Below, one piece after another: positions 12,140 to 21,224 of a stretch of DNA of 36,493 nucleotides; positions within the stretch are counted from its first letter, which is position 1; each line of letters opens with the position of its first letter. Location of the stretch: assembly GCF_016652235.1 (NCBI RefSeq), contig NZ_JAEPKU010000030.1, positions 1 through 36,493 of the forward strand, read 5' to 3'. The DNA comes from Dysgonomonas sp. Marseille-P4677 (lineage in GTDB: Bacteria > Bacteroidota > Bacteroidia > Bacteroidales > Dysgonomonadaceae). Below the pieces are notes generated by a model. That model had not been told where the DNA came from and did no database searches. It saw only the letters and a list, made by a program, of their open reading frames with translations. The position numbers and the translations under genes were made by a program.

Positions 12140-12415
12140 TTACTCTTCTTCTTTTTGAAAGAATTTTTTGTATACCAACCATGCGAGCAACACGCTGCCT
12201 GCGATGGCTCCCATTGTGATAATGAGAGCCTGCAAGCCAATTGTTGTTAGATTGTTTACTATCGTTTCGTTATGGCCTACTGATATCCCCAGGAAGAAAA
12301 GTAGCAGGAATATGAAGCCCGTAATCAACTTTCCTATAATTTTAATATTGGGAATACTGCGCAAAAAATATCCTGCGATAATTCCTATGACCATAATAGT
12401 AAAAACAGTAAACAT
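12140..12415 (-). CDS. LysO-type exporter, N-terminal part
   Basis: A 91-aa membrane protein with three hydrophobic segments (about residues 1-20, 26-46 and 58-82). It ends in a charged tail KKFFQKEEE. It corresponds to the N-terminus of LysO, including the conserved FLLLFFLGISVGHNE segment, which matches the E. coli region around LFFMGISLA. No frameshift is needed to explain the split: the two parts have separate stop and start codons and a 38-bp gap. I believe Bacteroidota often encode LysO as two polypeptides but cannot verify that here. The 57-bp gap after susD contains no terminator, so co-transcription with the SusCD genes is likely. Confidence 0.78.
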   Translation of the reverse strand: MFTVFTIMVIGIIAGYFLRSIPNIKIIGKLITGFIFLLLFFLGISVGHNETIVNNLTTIGLQALIITMGAIAGSVLLAWLVYKKFFQKEEE

Positions 12416-12472
12416 GATTGTTGTATAGTGTTTTAGAGTGTTTCTAATTCGATTGATTTATCGCAAAAATAC

Positions 12473-13984
12473 TTAATTTACCAGATCATTCGATTTTATT
12501 TCTAATAAAGGTATAGGATAAAAGTTATGTTTTTCGGGATTGAAGCCGCTTCGACCTACAGCCGTCAGTGCTTCTTTTGTTTTACCCCAACGCCTTAAAT
12601 CATAGAAACGTGTATTCTCCAAAGCAAATTCCAGTATACGCTCGTGCTCTATTTGTTTCTTTACGAACTCTTGAGTTGAGTTTGCCGGTATTTCAGGCAT
12701 GTCTGCTCTTGCGCGAACTTTGTTAATAAGAGGGATAGCTTCACCGGCTTTTCCTTGTTCGTTTAAGGTTTCAGCCAATAGGAGTAATACATCAGCGTAA
12801 CGCATAAGAGGGAGGTTTACGGCTGTTCTCGATTTTTGCATATCCTCCCACGTTGCAGGAATATATTTTCTAAAGGCAGCCTTATCTGATCCGGCCCCAA
12901 ATCTTTCGTTATATGTAGAACCATATACCATATTTGTCGAAGGATCGTTGAAATAAGGATCGTTGAAAAATACTGTTTGATACAAGCGAGAATCGTACAA
13001 TCCTGTTGTAGCGATTTTTCCCTCTTTTTTGAATTCATCTATCAATATCTGATTAGGGGAAATTTCGTCCCATCCGCCTATCTCACCTGTTGCAATCCAT
13101 TTATGCAAAGCTGTTCTATATGCAGCACCATTGGATGTATTATCTGTGAATTGTAATTCAAAAATAGACTCTTTGCTATTTTTATTTGTCCCATCAAACA
13201 TAGAAAGAAACTTTGCTTCTAATTCATATCCTTTCACACTTTTGAACGCTGTTTCAGCATTATTCAGATATTCGTTCTTTTTAGCTGTCTCTTCGTAAGC
13301 TCTAGTTAAATATGAGTAGCCCAGATATGCATAAGCTGCACCTTTTGTTGCACGTCCTATATGTTCGGGTGTTTGTTGCAAAGGAAGGTGTTTTACAGCT
13401 TCTTCGTATTCATTTACTATAAAATCCCATACCTCAGATCGATCCGATAGAGGCTTGCTTATTTGTTCTTCTTTGGTTATATATTCATCTCTGATGATGA
13501 TTTTTTCCCAGTTAAGAAGTAACTTCATATGGTAATAAGCTCTTAAAAAGTGAGCCTCTGCCAGTATTTGGTTTTTATATTCAGTGTTCATATTTATATC
13601 CGGAACTTTGGCTAATACCTGATTAGTATGGGATATGCCTCGATAAGTAATTTCCCAATACATTGAAAACTGGCTGTTGCCATTAGTATACGTGAAATTG
13701 TATAAGTCTACCCATGTAGGATAATTCAGAGCATCACTACCGATGTTACACAGATCTTCTCTATATGCTTCCACCGGGAATTTTACTTCTGCAAATTCCC
13801 ATGTTTCGGTTGCACATTCCAATTTGGAATATGCTGCAGCCAAGCCACTTTCAGCATCGGCTTGATTGCGCCAGAAATTACTTGAGGTTAATTGGTCCGG
13901 AGATTCCATATCGAGGCGATCATCGCAGGAGGTAAGGTATATTCCTGCAAATAGGAAAGACAATATTATATATAATTTTTTCAT
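12473..13984 (-). CDS. SusD/RagB-family outer-membrane glycan-binding lipoprotein
   Basis: A 503-aa surface lipoprotein that should form the lid of the SusC-like transporter and bind the oligosaccharide substrate. The lipobox is AGIYLTSC with C20, followed by DD. The SusD-like N-terminal helical/TPR region (about 95-220, with LAEAHFLRAYYHMKLLLNWE) and the RagB/SusD C-terminal domain are present. The C-terminal part includes MRYADVLLLLAETLNEQGK, INKVRARADMP and ERILEFALENTRFYDLRRWGK, all hallmark segments. It directly follows the SusC gene with a 38-bp gap. The ligand cannot be predicted from sequence. Confidence 0.95.
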   Translation of the reverse strand: MKKLYIILSFLFAGIYLTSCDDRLDMESPDQLTSSNFWRNQADAESGLAAAYSKLECATETWEFAEVKFPVEAYREDLCNIGSDALNYPTWVDLYNFTYTNGNSQFSMYWEITYRGISHTNQVLAKVPDINMNTEYKNQILAEAHFLRAYYHMKLLLNWEKIIIRDEYITKEEQISKPLSDRSEVWDFIVNEYEEAVKHLPLQQTPEHIGRATKGAAYAYLGYSYLTRAYEETAKKNEYLNNAETAFKSVKGYELEAKFLSMFDGTNKNSKESIFELQFTDNTSNGAAYRTALHKWIATGEIGGWDEISPNQILIDEFKKEGKIATTGLYDSRLYQTVFFNDPYFNDPSTNMVYGSTYNERFGAGSDKAAFRKYIPATWEDMQKSRTAVNLPLMRYADVLLLLAETLNEQGKAGEAIPLINKVRARADMPEIPANSTQEFVKKQIEHERILEFALENTRFYDLRRWGKTKEALTAVGRSGFNPEKHNFYPIPLLEIKSNDLVN

Positions 13985-14022
13985 ATTGGTATAGTATTTT
14001 TATAATTCGATAGCCGTTTATT

Positions 14023-17000
14023 TTAGAATGTAACCTGAAGGCCAAAAACATAAGAGCGAGTGAAAGGAAATATATACCTGTCTACACCTGTATTCAGACT
14101 CTTAGATTTGTCGCTGTCGCTAGAAGGTGCAAATTCAGGATCAATCCCATCATATTTTGTCCAAGTGAGAAGATTCTCACCGCTAACATATATTCTCAGA
14201 TTCTCTAATTTCATAGAGTTTAATAGTTTTCTAGGTAATGTATAACCTAATTGTACCTGGCGTAAACGAATAAAGTCTCCTGATTCAAGAAATCTGTCCG
14301 ACTCTCTTGAGTTTCCGTTAGGGTCTTGTAATACAGCACGTGGAATATCAGTATTCGTATTTTGAGGTGTCCAAGAATTGAGGGTGCTGGCTAAAAAGTT
14401 TGATCCGGAACTCATGCTTTCATAAAAATATCTGTTGCCATTATAAAGTTTATGTCCCCAGCCACTACCAATTAGTGCCATAGCGTCAAAGCCTTTGTAT
14501 GAAGCTCCCAAATTTAGATTTACCTCTACTTTAGGCATTCCTGTTCCACAATATTCTTTATCATCATCATCGATAGTACCATCCCCGTTGATGTCTACAA
14601 AACGAATATCTCCCGGTTTAGCATTACTTTGCAGAAGTTCTCCGTTTTTGTTTACATGGGCAGATACTTCTGATTCGTTTTGGAAAATACCTGCCGTCTT
14701 ATATAAATAAAATGCTCCGATAGGCCTTCCTACTCTTGTTTGGTTTGGAAAGTGTTCAGTCCCGAATTTTAAACCGTCGCCATATAATATCTGATCTTCG
14801 TCAGCCAGTGAGATCATCTTATTATTTAATGTGGATAAGTTCATCCCTAGATTGTATTTAAAATCTCCGGAATTTTTTGAGTAGTTAAATTCGAACTCAA
14901 GTCCGCTGTTTCGCATTTTACCAACGTTTAGAATAGGATCGTCTAGTCCTGACGATGGAGCCATTTTTTTTGTGATAAGAAGGTCTTCAGTTGTGTTATT
15001 ATAATAGTTTATTGTTCCTGTAATCTGGTTGTTTAAAAAACCATAATCAAGACCTATATTTTTAGAAACAGTTACTTCCCATTTTAATAATCGATTTTCC
15101 AGTCCGGTAGCACTACTTCCAGGCCAAGGATTTCCCGATCCTTGTACATAGCCCATATATAGACTATTGCTTGTTGATATCAGTGCCTGATGATCATAGT
15201 AACCCAATGCAACTTCATTTCCAAGTTTTCCCCAGCTAGCTCTTAACTTAAGGTTCGATACAGGAGTGTTTTCAGGGAAGAAAGCTTCTTCGTTTATTCT
15301 CCAACCGAGAGCCACAGAAGGGAAGTTCCCGTAACGGCTGTCTTTACCAAATTTAGATGATCCATCTCTGCGTAAGGTGAATTGAAATAGGTATTTACTG
15401 TCAAAAGAATAGTTTATACGTCCGAAGTAAGACATGCGATTATAGTTGTATTTAGTACCATCAGCCGAGAATGTACCTCCTCTTCCTGCCCCGATAGTCA
15501 TAAAATATGGATCGGAAAAACCTTCGGCAACTTCATTCGTTATAATATTTCCGTTATTTACAGAATAAACAGTTTTTTTACCTTCTACATCGACCATATT
15601 CCAACTGGATGATGTTAATGTAAGAGATGTTCCCAGCATCGCATTTACAGAGTGTTTGTCAAACTTGTTGCTGTAATTCAATAGATTGTCAAATACCTGT
15701 TCGTCCCAGTATAATCTTCTTTCACGATAAAACGGATATTCATATACATTTTTCACATCAGATGTATAGGCTGGACGATGGAAATAATATTGTTCATTAT
15801 TTCCTCTGTATGAATAGCTTGTTTTGAAAGTCAGGCCTTTATAGATATCTGCACCAACGGCTATATTAGCTGCTATTTCCTGACTTTTGGTCCAATTGTT
15901 CTTATAGTGGTCATCAGCAATGACATTAACATTGTTAGGTATTCCTCCCCAATTTGTAAGGGCGAAACCACCTTCCTCGTTAGCATCGTATACGGGAACA
16001 AGAGGGGAAATCATATATGTTTCTTTCAGACTGAAGCGAGGCGCACGACTTTTAGTAGCTGTAAATGCAAGGTTACCATCGATAGAGAAAATATTTTTTT
16101 TCGTGCTTATCTTCATTCTCGCATTTTGTTGAGTAAAGGTATTGGATATAACTATTCCCTTCTCATTTGTAATATTAGTGGATAGGGAATATCTTGTATT
16201 ATCCTGTCCGCCGCGTACAGCTACACTTTGTGTTGTAGAAAAGCCGGTACGGAATACTTCGTCTTGCCAATTAGTATCATTTGTTCCCGGATTTGAAAGA
16301 TAATCGGGTAGGGTAGCAGGTTTGGACGCATATTTGTTATATTCGTCATACATACGTTTGTGTACAGTTATATATCCGTTTGCATCGAGAAGCTCCAACC
16401 TTTTAGCTGTTGATGTTATGCTGGCATAACTGTTTATATCTACTTGTATTTTTCCTTGTTTCCCACTTTTGGTTGTAACAATGATAACGCCGTTGGCGGC
16501 AACCGAACCATAGATCGCTGCGGCTGCGCCATCTTTAAGTATTTCCATCGACTCTATATCGTTTGGATTTACAGACGTAATCGAACCGGGAAAGCCATCT
16601 ATAATATAAAGAGGTTCGTTATCTCCAAATGTACTGACCCCACGGATTTTCACAGAAGCTCCAGCTCCGGCAAGGCCACTGTTTTTTTGAATATTTACAC
16701 CCGCGACAACACCTTGTAGAGCTTCAACCGGATTGCTGGTCGCTTTTGTAACCAGATCTTTCGTGTCTACAGAGCTAAGTGTTCCGGTAAGGTCACTTTT
16801 CTTTAATGTACCATATCCGATAACTACTACTTCATCAAGGATTTTACTATCTTCTTTCAGTTTAATATCGAATGTAGTTTGATTACCAATTTTTATTTCC
16901 TGTTTTTCAAAACCGACATACGAAATGAGAAGAGTTTCCCCCGGAGTTGCTTCCAGGTCAAAATCTCCATCTATATCGGTAACAGTACCTTTAGTTGTTC

Positions 17001-17403
17001 CTTTGACCACTACACTAGCTCCAATAATTGGTTCGCCTGTATCGTCAACAATTTTCCCTTTTACCTTCTTTTGGGAGGATTGCAGAGGGACTATCGTGTC
17101 AGCTTTGGTAAGAACAATCTTATTTGCAGTTATCTCATACTTGATAGGTAAGTTTTTAAAGGCTTTGTCAAGTAAAGATCTTATAGTACCGGATTTTTCA
17201 TTTATCGAAATTTGTTTATTGTCATCTATGTCTACATTACTGTACATAAATGAATATCCTAACTTTTTTTCTACAGTCGAGAAAAATTCTTTTAAGGTTA
17301 CATTGGTTAATGAAAGGTCTATTTTTTCTTTGCTTTGTGAAAATCCCGAAAGTGCAAAGCATGTAAGAAACAAGACGCAAAGTGAAAGTGTTTTTCTTTG
17401 CAT
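14023..17403 (-). CDS. SusC/RagA-family TonB-dependent transporter with STN signalling domain
   Basis: A 1126-aa outer-membrane beta-barrel importer. After a signal peptide (about 1-22) it has an STN domain (about 28-100), a carboxypeptidase-regulatory-like domain (about 113-185), the TonB-box-type stretch EVVVIGYGTLKKSDLTG, a plug (about 205-325) and the barrel, ending in the usual terminal phenylalanine. The STN domain and the upstream sigma/FecR pair point to trans-envelope signalling: ligand uptake should be relayed through FecR to the ECF sigma factor. The gene starts 109 bp after the fecR stop. Confidence 0.96.
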   Translation of the reverse strand: MQRKTLSLCVLFLTCFALSGFSQSKEKIDLSLTNVTLKEFFSTVEKKLGYSFMYSNVDIDDNKQISINEKSGTIRSLLDKAFKNLPIKYEITANKIVLTKADTIVPLQSSQKKVKGKIVDDTGEPIIGASVVVKGTTKGTVTDIDGDFDLEATPGETLLISYVGFEKQEIKIGNQTTFDIKLKEDSKILDEVVVIGYGTLKKSDLTGTLSSVDTKDLVTKATSNPVEALQGVVAGVNIQKNSGLAGAGASVKIRGVSTFGDNEPLYIIDGFPGSITSVNPNDIESMEILKDGAAAAIYGSVAANGVIIVTTKSGKQGKIQVDINSYASITSTAKRLELLDANGYITVHKRMYDEYNKYASKPATLPDYLSNPGTNDTNWQDEVFRTGFSTTQSVAVRGGQDNTRYSLSTNITNEKGIVISNTFTQQNARMKISTKKNIFSIDGNLAFTATKSRAPRFSLKETYMISPLVPVYDANEEGGFALTNWGGIPNNVNVIADDHYKNNWTKSQEIAANIAVGADIYKGLTFKTSYSYRGNNEQYYFHRPAYTSDVKNVYEYPFYRERRLYWDEQVFDNLLNYSNKFDKHSVNAMLGTSLTLTSSSWNMVDVEGKKTVYSVNNGNIITNEVAEGFSDPYFMTIGAGRGGTFSADGTKYNYNRMSYFGRINYSFDSKYLFQFTLRRDGSSKFGKDSRYGNFPSVALGWRINEEAFFPENTPVSNLKLRASWGKLGNEVALGYYDHQALISTSNSLYMGYVQGSGNPWPGSSATGLENRLLKWEVTVSKNIGLDYGFLNNQITGTINYYNNTTEDLLITKKMAPSSGLDDPILNVGKMRNSGLEFEFNYSKNSGDFKYNLGMNLSTLNNKMISLADEDQILYGDGLKFGTEHFPNQTRVGRPIGAFYLYKTAGIFQNESEVSAHVNKNGELLQSNAKPGDIRFVDINGDGTIDDDDKEYCGTGMPKVEVNLNLGASYKGFDAMALIGSGWGHKLYNGNRYFYESMSSGSNFLASTLNSWTPQNTNTDIPRAVLQDPNGNSRESDRFLESGDFIRLRQVQLGYTLPRKLLNSMKLENLRIYVSGENLLTWTKYDGIDPEFAPSSDSDKSKSLNTGVDRYIFPFTRSYVFGLQVTF

Positions 17404-17438
17404 AACAAATTTATTTATATTGTTAATTAATATGTGGT

Positions 17439-17459
17439 GAGGATCAGATTATTATCCTC
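17439..17459 (-). other. short hairpin between fecR-type gene and susC
   Basis: A 6-bp perfect stem (GAGGAT/ATCCTC) with a 9-nt loop sits in the 109-bp gap. It has no following U-tract, so it is a poor terminator; it could affect message processing between the regulators and the transporter, but that is a guess. Confidence 0.3.
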
Positions 17460-17512
17460 TAGAGTAAAAGGCTATTTTTTGTGTTTTAATAATATAATTT
17501 AGATACTTAAGG

Positions 17513-18517
17513 TTATTTACGAATAATGGCTACCTCCTTTCCGTTTATTTTATAATCAATTGGCGTAATCTTATTAAATAGTTCAAGCAATTCACGTAAC
17601 GATTCAGCTTTTACCGAGAATGTATACTTTTGTCTTTCGTCAGGGTTTACCAGGGTAATATTGATACCATACCAACGTTCAAGCTTTTTTGTTACCTCGT
17701 ATATATCGGCATTGTAAAAGATTAATTGGTCATTAACCCATGCACGATATGTTTCAGCATTTTCTTTATATAGAGTATATCTTAGATTTTGCCGAGATAT
17801 AATTGCTAATTCATTCGGTTTCATATCTGTCATATGTTTACCATTTTTATCTGTAATAGCAACTTTGCCTTCCAATAGCGAGATACTTATTTGTTTCTCG
17901 TCGCGATATGCAGATACGTCGAAGGATGTACCTTTTACGACTACATCAACACTGGATGTTTTCACGATAAACTTTTTCTGCTCGTTTTTCGAAACATTAA
18001 AAAAAGCTTCTCCTTCCAGATTAACAATGCGGTCAGAATTATTGAAGTTGCCATTATAAGTCAGCTTAGAATCAGAATTAAGCCATACTTTACTTCCATC
18101 CGGTAGGGTCATTTGCATTTTTTGTCCCAGCATTGTTTCAATAGTAGTAATGGATTGACTTGACGCCACTGTTTCTATCGTCGATTTAACAAAGAAAGTA
18201 GATGCGATTCCTATTATAAGCGCCAGCATGGCAGCTACACCTGCAATTTTGATAAGGAACCGCTTGGTGTATAATTTTTTCGGTATAGCAGTTTGTATTT
18301 GGGATGATATATTAGTCCATATTTTATTTTTATCTGCTTGTACAAATAGTTCGGGACTATCATAGATATTTTCCCATTCGTTGAGAAGTTGGTCAAATAG
18401 CCGGCTATTCTCAACGGATGAATTAACCCACGATTCGATCTCAAGCTTCTCGCTAGCAGAAACTTCTTGCCTGATATATTTTGCAATCTTTTCGTATGGT
18501 ATGTGAGAATTATTCAT
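17513..18517 (-). CDS. FecR-family anti-sigma factor
   Basis: A 334-aa inner-membrane regulator. The N-terminal 85 residues are the cytoplasmic sigma-binding part, with one transmembrane helix at about 89-110 (IAGVAAMLALIIGIASTFFV). The FecR domain follows (about 120-215, with MTLPDGSKVWLNSDSKLTY and EGEAFFNVSKNE) and a C-terminal DUF4974 domain (about 262-332) that resembles an STN fold. It should hold the adjacent ECF sigma factor inactive until signalled by the STN domain of the SusC protein. It lies 96 bp behind the sigma gene on the same strand. Confidence 0.94.
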   Translation of the reverse strand: MNNSHIPYEKIAKYIRQEVSASEKLEIESWVNSSVENSRLFDQLLNEWENIYDSPELFVQADKNKIWTNISSQIQTAIPKKLYTKRFLIKIAGVAAMLALIIGIASTFFVKSTIETVASSQSITTIETMLGQKMQMTLPDGSKVWLNSDSKLTYNGNFNNSDRIVNLEGEAFFNVSKNEQKKFIVKTSSVDVVVKGTSFDVSAYRDEKQISISLLEGKVAITDKNGKHMTDMKPNELAIISRQNLRYTLYKENAETYRAWVNDQLIFYNADIYEVTKKLERWYGINITLVNPDERQKYTFSVKAESLRELLELFNKITPIDYKINGKEVAIIRK

Positions 18518-18613
18518 ATTTCTGCTTACTTTAATTATTAGACACGTAAAGGGACTGAATACCCCTAAAAGGATTTGACATTTTTTGAAAAAGGTTGGAA
18601 ACAGTAGGTTCTA

Positions 18614-19210
18614 CTAATCAAAGAAAAGATAGCCTTGTGTTGCAATTAGTACTGTAATTAGAGGGAGTGCACTGTTTGGACGACTATAGTATTTTAAAAT
18701 ATAATCTCTGACCCTTTTTATAGCAATAGACATTTGGGCTTCTACTGTTTTTATAGATAGGTTTTTGGTTTCGGCAATTTCACGGTAGGTTTTACTGTAT
18801 TCTTTACTTAAGATAAATATTTCCCTGCATTTTTCGGGTAAATCATTTATAGCCTGTTGATATATCAGGCTAAACTCCTCCATATTTACACAGTCTTTTG
18901 CCTTTTGTTTTTCTATTTCCCTATTGGCCCATTCGTCAAGTAATGCAGATCGGTTTTGCTCATTGCGTAAATGATTAAGCATCCTGTTCCGGGCTGCATT
19001 GTAAAGATATGTTTTAATGAAGAATATATTTACAGTGTCTCTTTCTTCCCATAGCTTGATGAAAATATCCTGAATGATATCTTCGATGAGCTGCTTGTTG
19101 TGTGTATAGTAGTTTAGAAAAGTGCAGATATCGTCAAAGTAGGCATTGAAGAATTCTTTCAATGTAGCCTCATCAATCAGAACTTTGGTATGATCAAATT
19201 GCTTATCCAT
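18614..19210 (-). CDS. ECF RNA polymerase sigma factor (Bacteroidota expansion type)
   Basis: A 198-aa sigma-70 family protein. Region 2 lies at about 15-85 (FNAYFDDICTFLNYYTHNKQLIEDIIQDIFIKLWEE region, core QDIFIKLWEE). Region 4 lies at about 125-180 with the helix-turn-helix TYREIAETKNLSIKTVEAQM. It is the first gene of the sugar locus, followed by its FecR partner. It should drive the susC-to-GH63 genes when the glycan is present; its target promoter cannot be identified by eye. The C-terminal tail after residue 182 is hydrophobic (ALPLITVLIATQGYLFF), which is unusual for a soluble sigma factor but seen in some of this group. Confidence 0.93.
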   Translation of the reverse strand: MDKQFDHTKVLIDEATLKEFFNAYFDDICTFLNYYTHNKQLIEDIIQDIFIKLWEERDTVNIFFIKTYLYNAARNRMLNHLRNEQNRSALLDEWANREIEKQKAKDCVNMEEFSLIYQQAINDLPEKCREIFILSKEYSKTYREIAETKNLSIKTVEAQMSIAIKRVRDYILKYYSRPNSALPLITVLIATQGYLFFD

Positions 19211-19431
19211 TTATCTCCTTATGAAAACTAAAGATGCGAATCTAATAAATAACATCAATATGGTATGACTTTTTTAACAGAAAAATTGATAAGTAATGGG
19301 GTTTAAACCTTTTTTACTATTTTCTGCTTTTAATTTGAAGGTATAACTATGTATAATTATTTCTTCTGTTTTTATGATTGTTAAGCGATTACTAAATGGT
19401 CTCATAAATTTTTTCTTTCCGAAAAAGGTCG

Positions 19432-19439
19432 TATTTTTG
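19432..19439 (+). promoter_or_regulatory. tyrS promoter -7 element
   Basis: TATTTTTG is an exact match to TAnnTTTG, with a T-rich stretch (19409-19418) at the -33 distance. It predicts a start near 19446 and a leader of about 38 nt before tyrS. Confidence 0.65.
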
Positions 19440-19483
19440 CACACTAACTAAAATAAAGTTGCGTAATTAATTAAACCAATTCG

Positions 19484-20776
19484 ATGAATTTTGTTGAAGA
19501 ACTAAGATGGAGAGGTATGATACAGGAAATCATGCCGGGTACGGAAGAACAGCTACAAAAGGAACTGACTTCGGGATATGTAGGTATTGATCCTACTGCC
19601 GATTCACTACATATCGGACACTTGGTCGGTGTAATGATACTGAAGCATTTCCAAAGAGCAGGACACCGCCCTATAGCCCTTATCGGTGGTGCAACAGGTA
19701 TGATTGGAGACCCCTCGATGAAGTCGTCCGAACGTAATCTGTTAGATGAAGCCACACTTCGTCACAATCAGGAGTCGATAAAGAAACAGCTTGCTAAGTT
19801 TCTCGATTTCGAATCAGACAGGCCAAATGCGGCATTGTTGGTAAATAATTATGACTGGATGAAAGAATTCTCGTTTTTGAGTTTTATCCGGGACATAGGA
19901 AAACACATTACGGTAAACTATATGATGGCTAAAGATTCCGTGAAAAAAAGGTTGAGCGGAGAAGCGTCAGAAGGCATGTCGTTTACAGAGTTTTCTTATC
20001 AATTGATGCAAGCATATGATTATCTCCACTTATATGAAACAAAAGGTTGTCGTATTCAGATGGGTGGTTCCGATCAATGGGGTAATATAACTACAGGAAC
20101 TGAACTTATCCGCCGTAAAGCAGGAGGTGAAGCCTTTGCTCTGGTTTGTCCTTTAATTACAAAAGCAGACGGAACTAAGTTTGGTAAAACCGAATCAGGA
20201 AACGTTTGGCTTGAAAGAAAATATACCTCACCTTACAAATTTTATCAATTTTGGTTGAATGTAAGTGATGAGGATGCTGAGAAATATATAAAAATATTTA
20301 CGGCTCTTGATAAAGAGGAAATTGAAGCTTTAGTTGCTGAACAAAAAGCTGCTCCTCATTTACGTCCGTTACAAAAAAGGTTAGCTAAAGAAGTTACAGT
20401 TATGGTTCACTCAGAAGAGGATTACGAGCAAGCCGTGGAGGCTTCTAATATACTCTTTGGGAATGCGACTACCGACGCATTGAAGAAATTGGACGAAGAA
20501 ACATTCCTTCAGGTATTTGAAGGCGTCCCTACATTTGATATTTCGAAAGATGAATTAGCTGTCGGAATCAAAGCTGTAGATATATTGACTGAAAAAGCAA
20601 CTGTTTTTCCTTCAAAAGGAGAAATGAGAAAGACTGTACAGTCAGGAGGTGTAATGATTAATAAAGAAAAATTAGAAAATTTTGATGATGTAATTAATTC
20701 ATCTAATCTGCTTGCAGGAAAATATATCATAGCACAAAAAGGAAAGAAAAACTATTTCTTATTGATTGCGAAATAA
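19484..20776 (+). CDS. tyrS: tyrosyl-tRNA synthetase
   Basis: Charges tRNA-Tyr with tyrosine in the cytosol. A class I aminoacyl-tRNA synthetase of 430 aa, normal for the bacterial TyrRS group. It has [19 protein letters not shown] with the HIGH motif at residues 43-46, the tyrosine-pocket segment [26 protein letters not shown] and the KMSKS-type loop KFGKT at 232-236. The C-terminal S4-like RNA-binding domain (about 365-425) includes the [15 protein letters not shown] segment. A good promoter precedes it and a tRNA gene follows 36 bp after the stop. Confidence 0.97.
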   Translation: MNFVEELRWRGMIQEIMPGTEEQLQKELTSGYVGIDPTADSLHIGHLVGVMILKHFQRAGHRPIALIGGATGMIGDPSMKSSERNLLDEATLRHNQESIKKQLAKFLDFESDRPNAALLVNNYDWMKEFSFLSFIRDIGKHITVNYMMAKDSVKKRLSGEASEGMSFTEFSYQLMQAYDYLHLYETKGCRIQMGGSDQWGNITTGTELIRRKAGGEAFALVCPLITKADGTKFGKTESGNVWLERKYTSPYKFYQFWLNVSDEDAEKYIKIFTALDKEEIEALVAEQKAAPHLRPLQKRLAKEVTVMVHSEEDYEQAVEASNILFGNATTDALKKLDEETFLQVFEGVPTFDISKDELAVGIKAVDILTEKATVFPSKGEMRKTVQSGGVMINKEKLENFDDVINSSNLLAGKYIIAQKGKKNYFLLIAK

Positions 20777-20796
20777 AAATATTGTTTGTTACTTTG
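20766..20796 (+). promoter_or_regulatory. candidate promoter of tRNA-Gln
   Basis: TTG at 20766-20768 (-33) and TTACTTTG at 20789-20796 (-7, one mismatch to TAnnTTTG) are separated by 20 bp, inside the tyrS 3' end and the gap. A start near 20803 would lie 10 nt before the tRNA. The -7 element is inside an imperfect inverted repeat (20781-20810). Confidence 0.4.
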
Positions 20797-20810
20797 CGGT
20801 AGCAAACAAT
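20781..20810 (+). other. inverted repeat between tyrS and tRNA-Gln
   Basis: The arms ATTGTTTGTTA and TAGCAAACAAT pair over 11 positions with one G-T pair, around an 8-nt loop. It may be a weak tyrS terminator, a processing hairpin for a tyrS-tRNA message, or chance symmetry at a promoter. No U-tract follows. Confidence 0.4.
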
Positions 20811-20812
20811 AC

Positions 20813-20883
20813 TGTCTCATGGTGTAATGGTAGCACTGCAGATTCTGGATCTGCCTGTCTAAGTTCGAATCTTAGTGAGACAA
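20813..20883 (+). tRNA. tRNA-Gln (anticodon CUG)
   Basis: A full cloverleaf can be drawn. The acceptor stem TGTCTCA/TGAGACA (20813-20819 and 20876-20882) is perfectly paired, the anticodon stem is GCAGA/TCTGC and the loop TTCTGGA places CTG at 20845-20847. The T-arm is CTAAG-TTCGAAT-CTTAG and the D-loop has the usual GG. The U1-A72 first pair is typical for glutamine tRNAs. A is the discriminator; the 3' CCA is not encoded. It reads CAG codons. Confidence 0.95.
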
Positions 20884-20895
20884 CAAAGACACGAT

Positions 20896-20929
20896 AATAG
20901 GCTGTAGGTTTTATAACATACAGCCTATT
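20896..20929 (+). terminator. intrinsic terminator downstream of tRNA-Gln
   Basis: A perfect 11-bp stem (20896-20906 with 20919-20929) and a 12-nt loop are followed by GATTTTT. Spacing and tail fit a terminator for the tRNA transcript. Confidence 0.75.
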
Positions 20930-21224
20930 GATTTTTAGGGGCATTATTTGAAAGTTTGTTTTAAATGCAATAAACCAATCTCCTGAAAATAATATAATGC
21001 AAATCTCTTTTCTCACTTTCTTGGAAATTGTTGATGATTGCTATTTCTACAGTATTCTACCTCATCGCCTGTTTCGTGTTTTATTCTGGTTTATTGATCA
21101 TATTGTATACTTGGACGATAATTGACTGAATAATAAATTAATATAATAACTGCTAGATGCAATAATAATTAGAATGTAAACGTTTCTAGAGGTAAGAGTC
21201 AAAGTGTCTACAAATCTTAATCTT
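20930..21224. other. intergenic stretch before the DUF4369 gene
   Basis: Beyond the tRNA terminator I find no gene, no clear coding fragment and no repeat. TATACTTG at 21106-21113 is one base off the -7 consensus and is the best promoter candidate for the gene at 21225, but no -33 element supports it. Confidence 0.35.

Noticed and set aside
17406-17413. Leftward TAAATTTG, an exact -7 match, just ahead of susC
   Set aside because: It lies 2 bp from the susC ATG, so the transcript would start inside the gene. It is likely chance in an A/T-rich leader.
16925-17440. 171-codon frame on the + strand opposite susC
   Set aside because: It lies fully antisense to the STN, regulatory-like and plug-coding part of susC and has no domain or composition of its own; it is a shadow frame.
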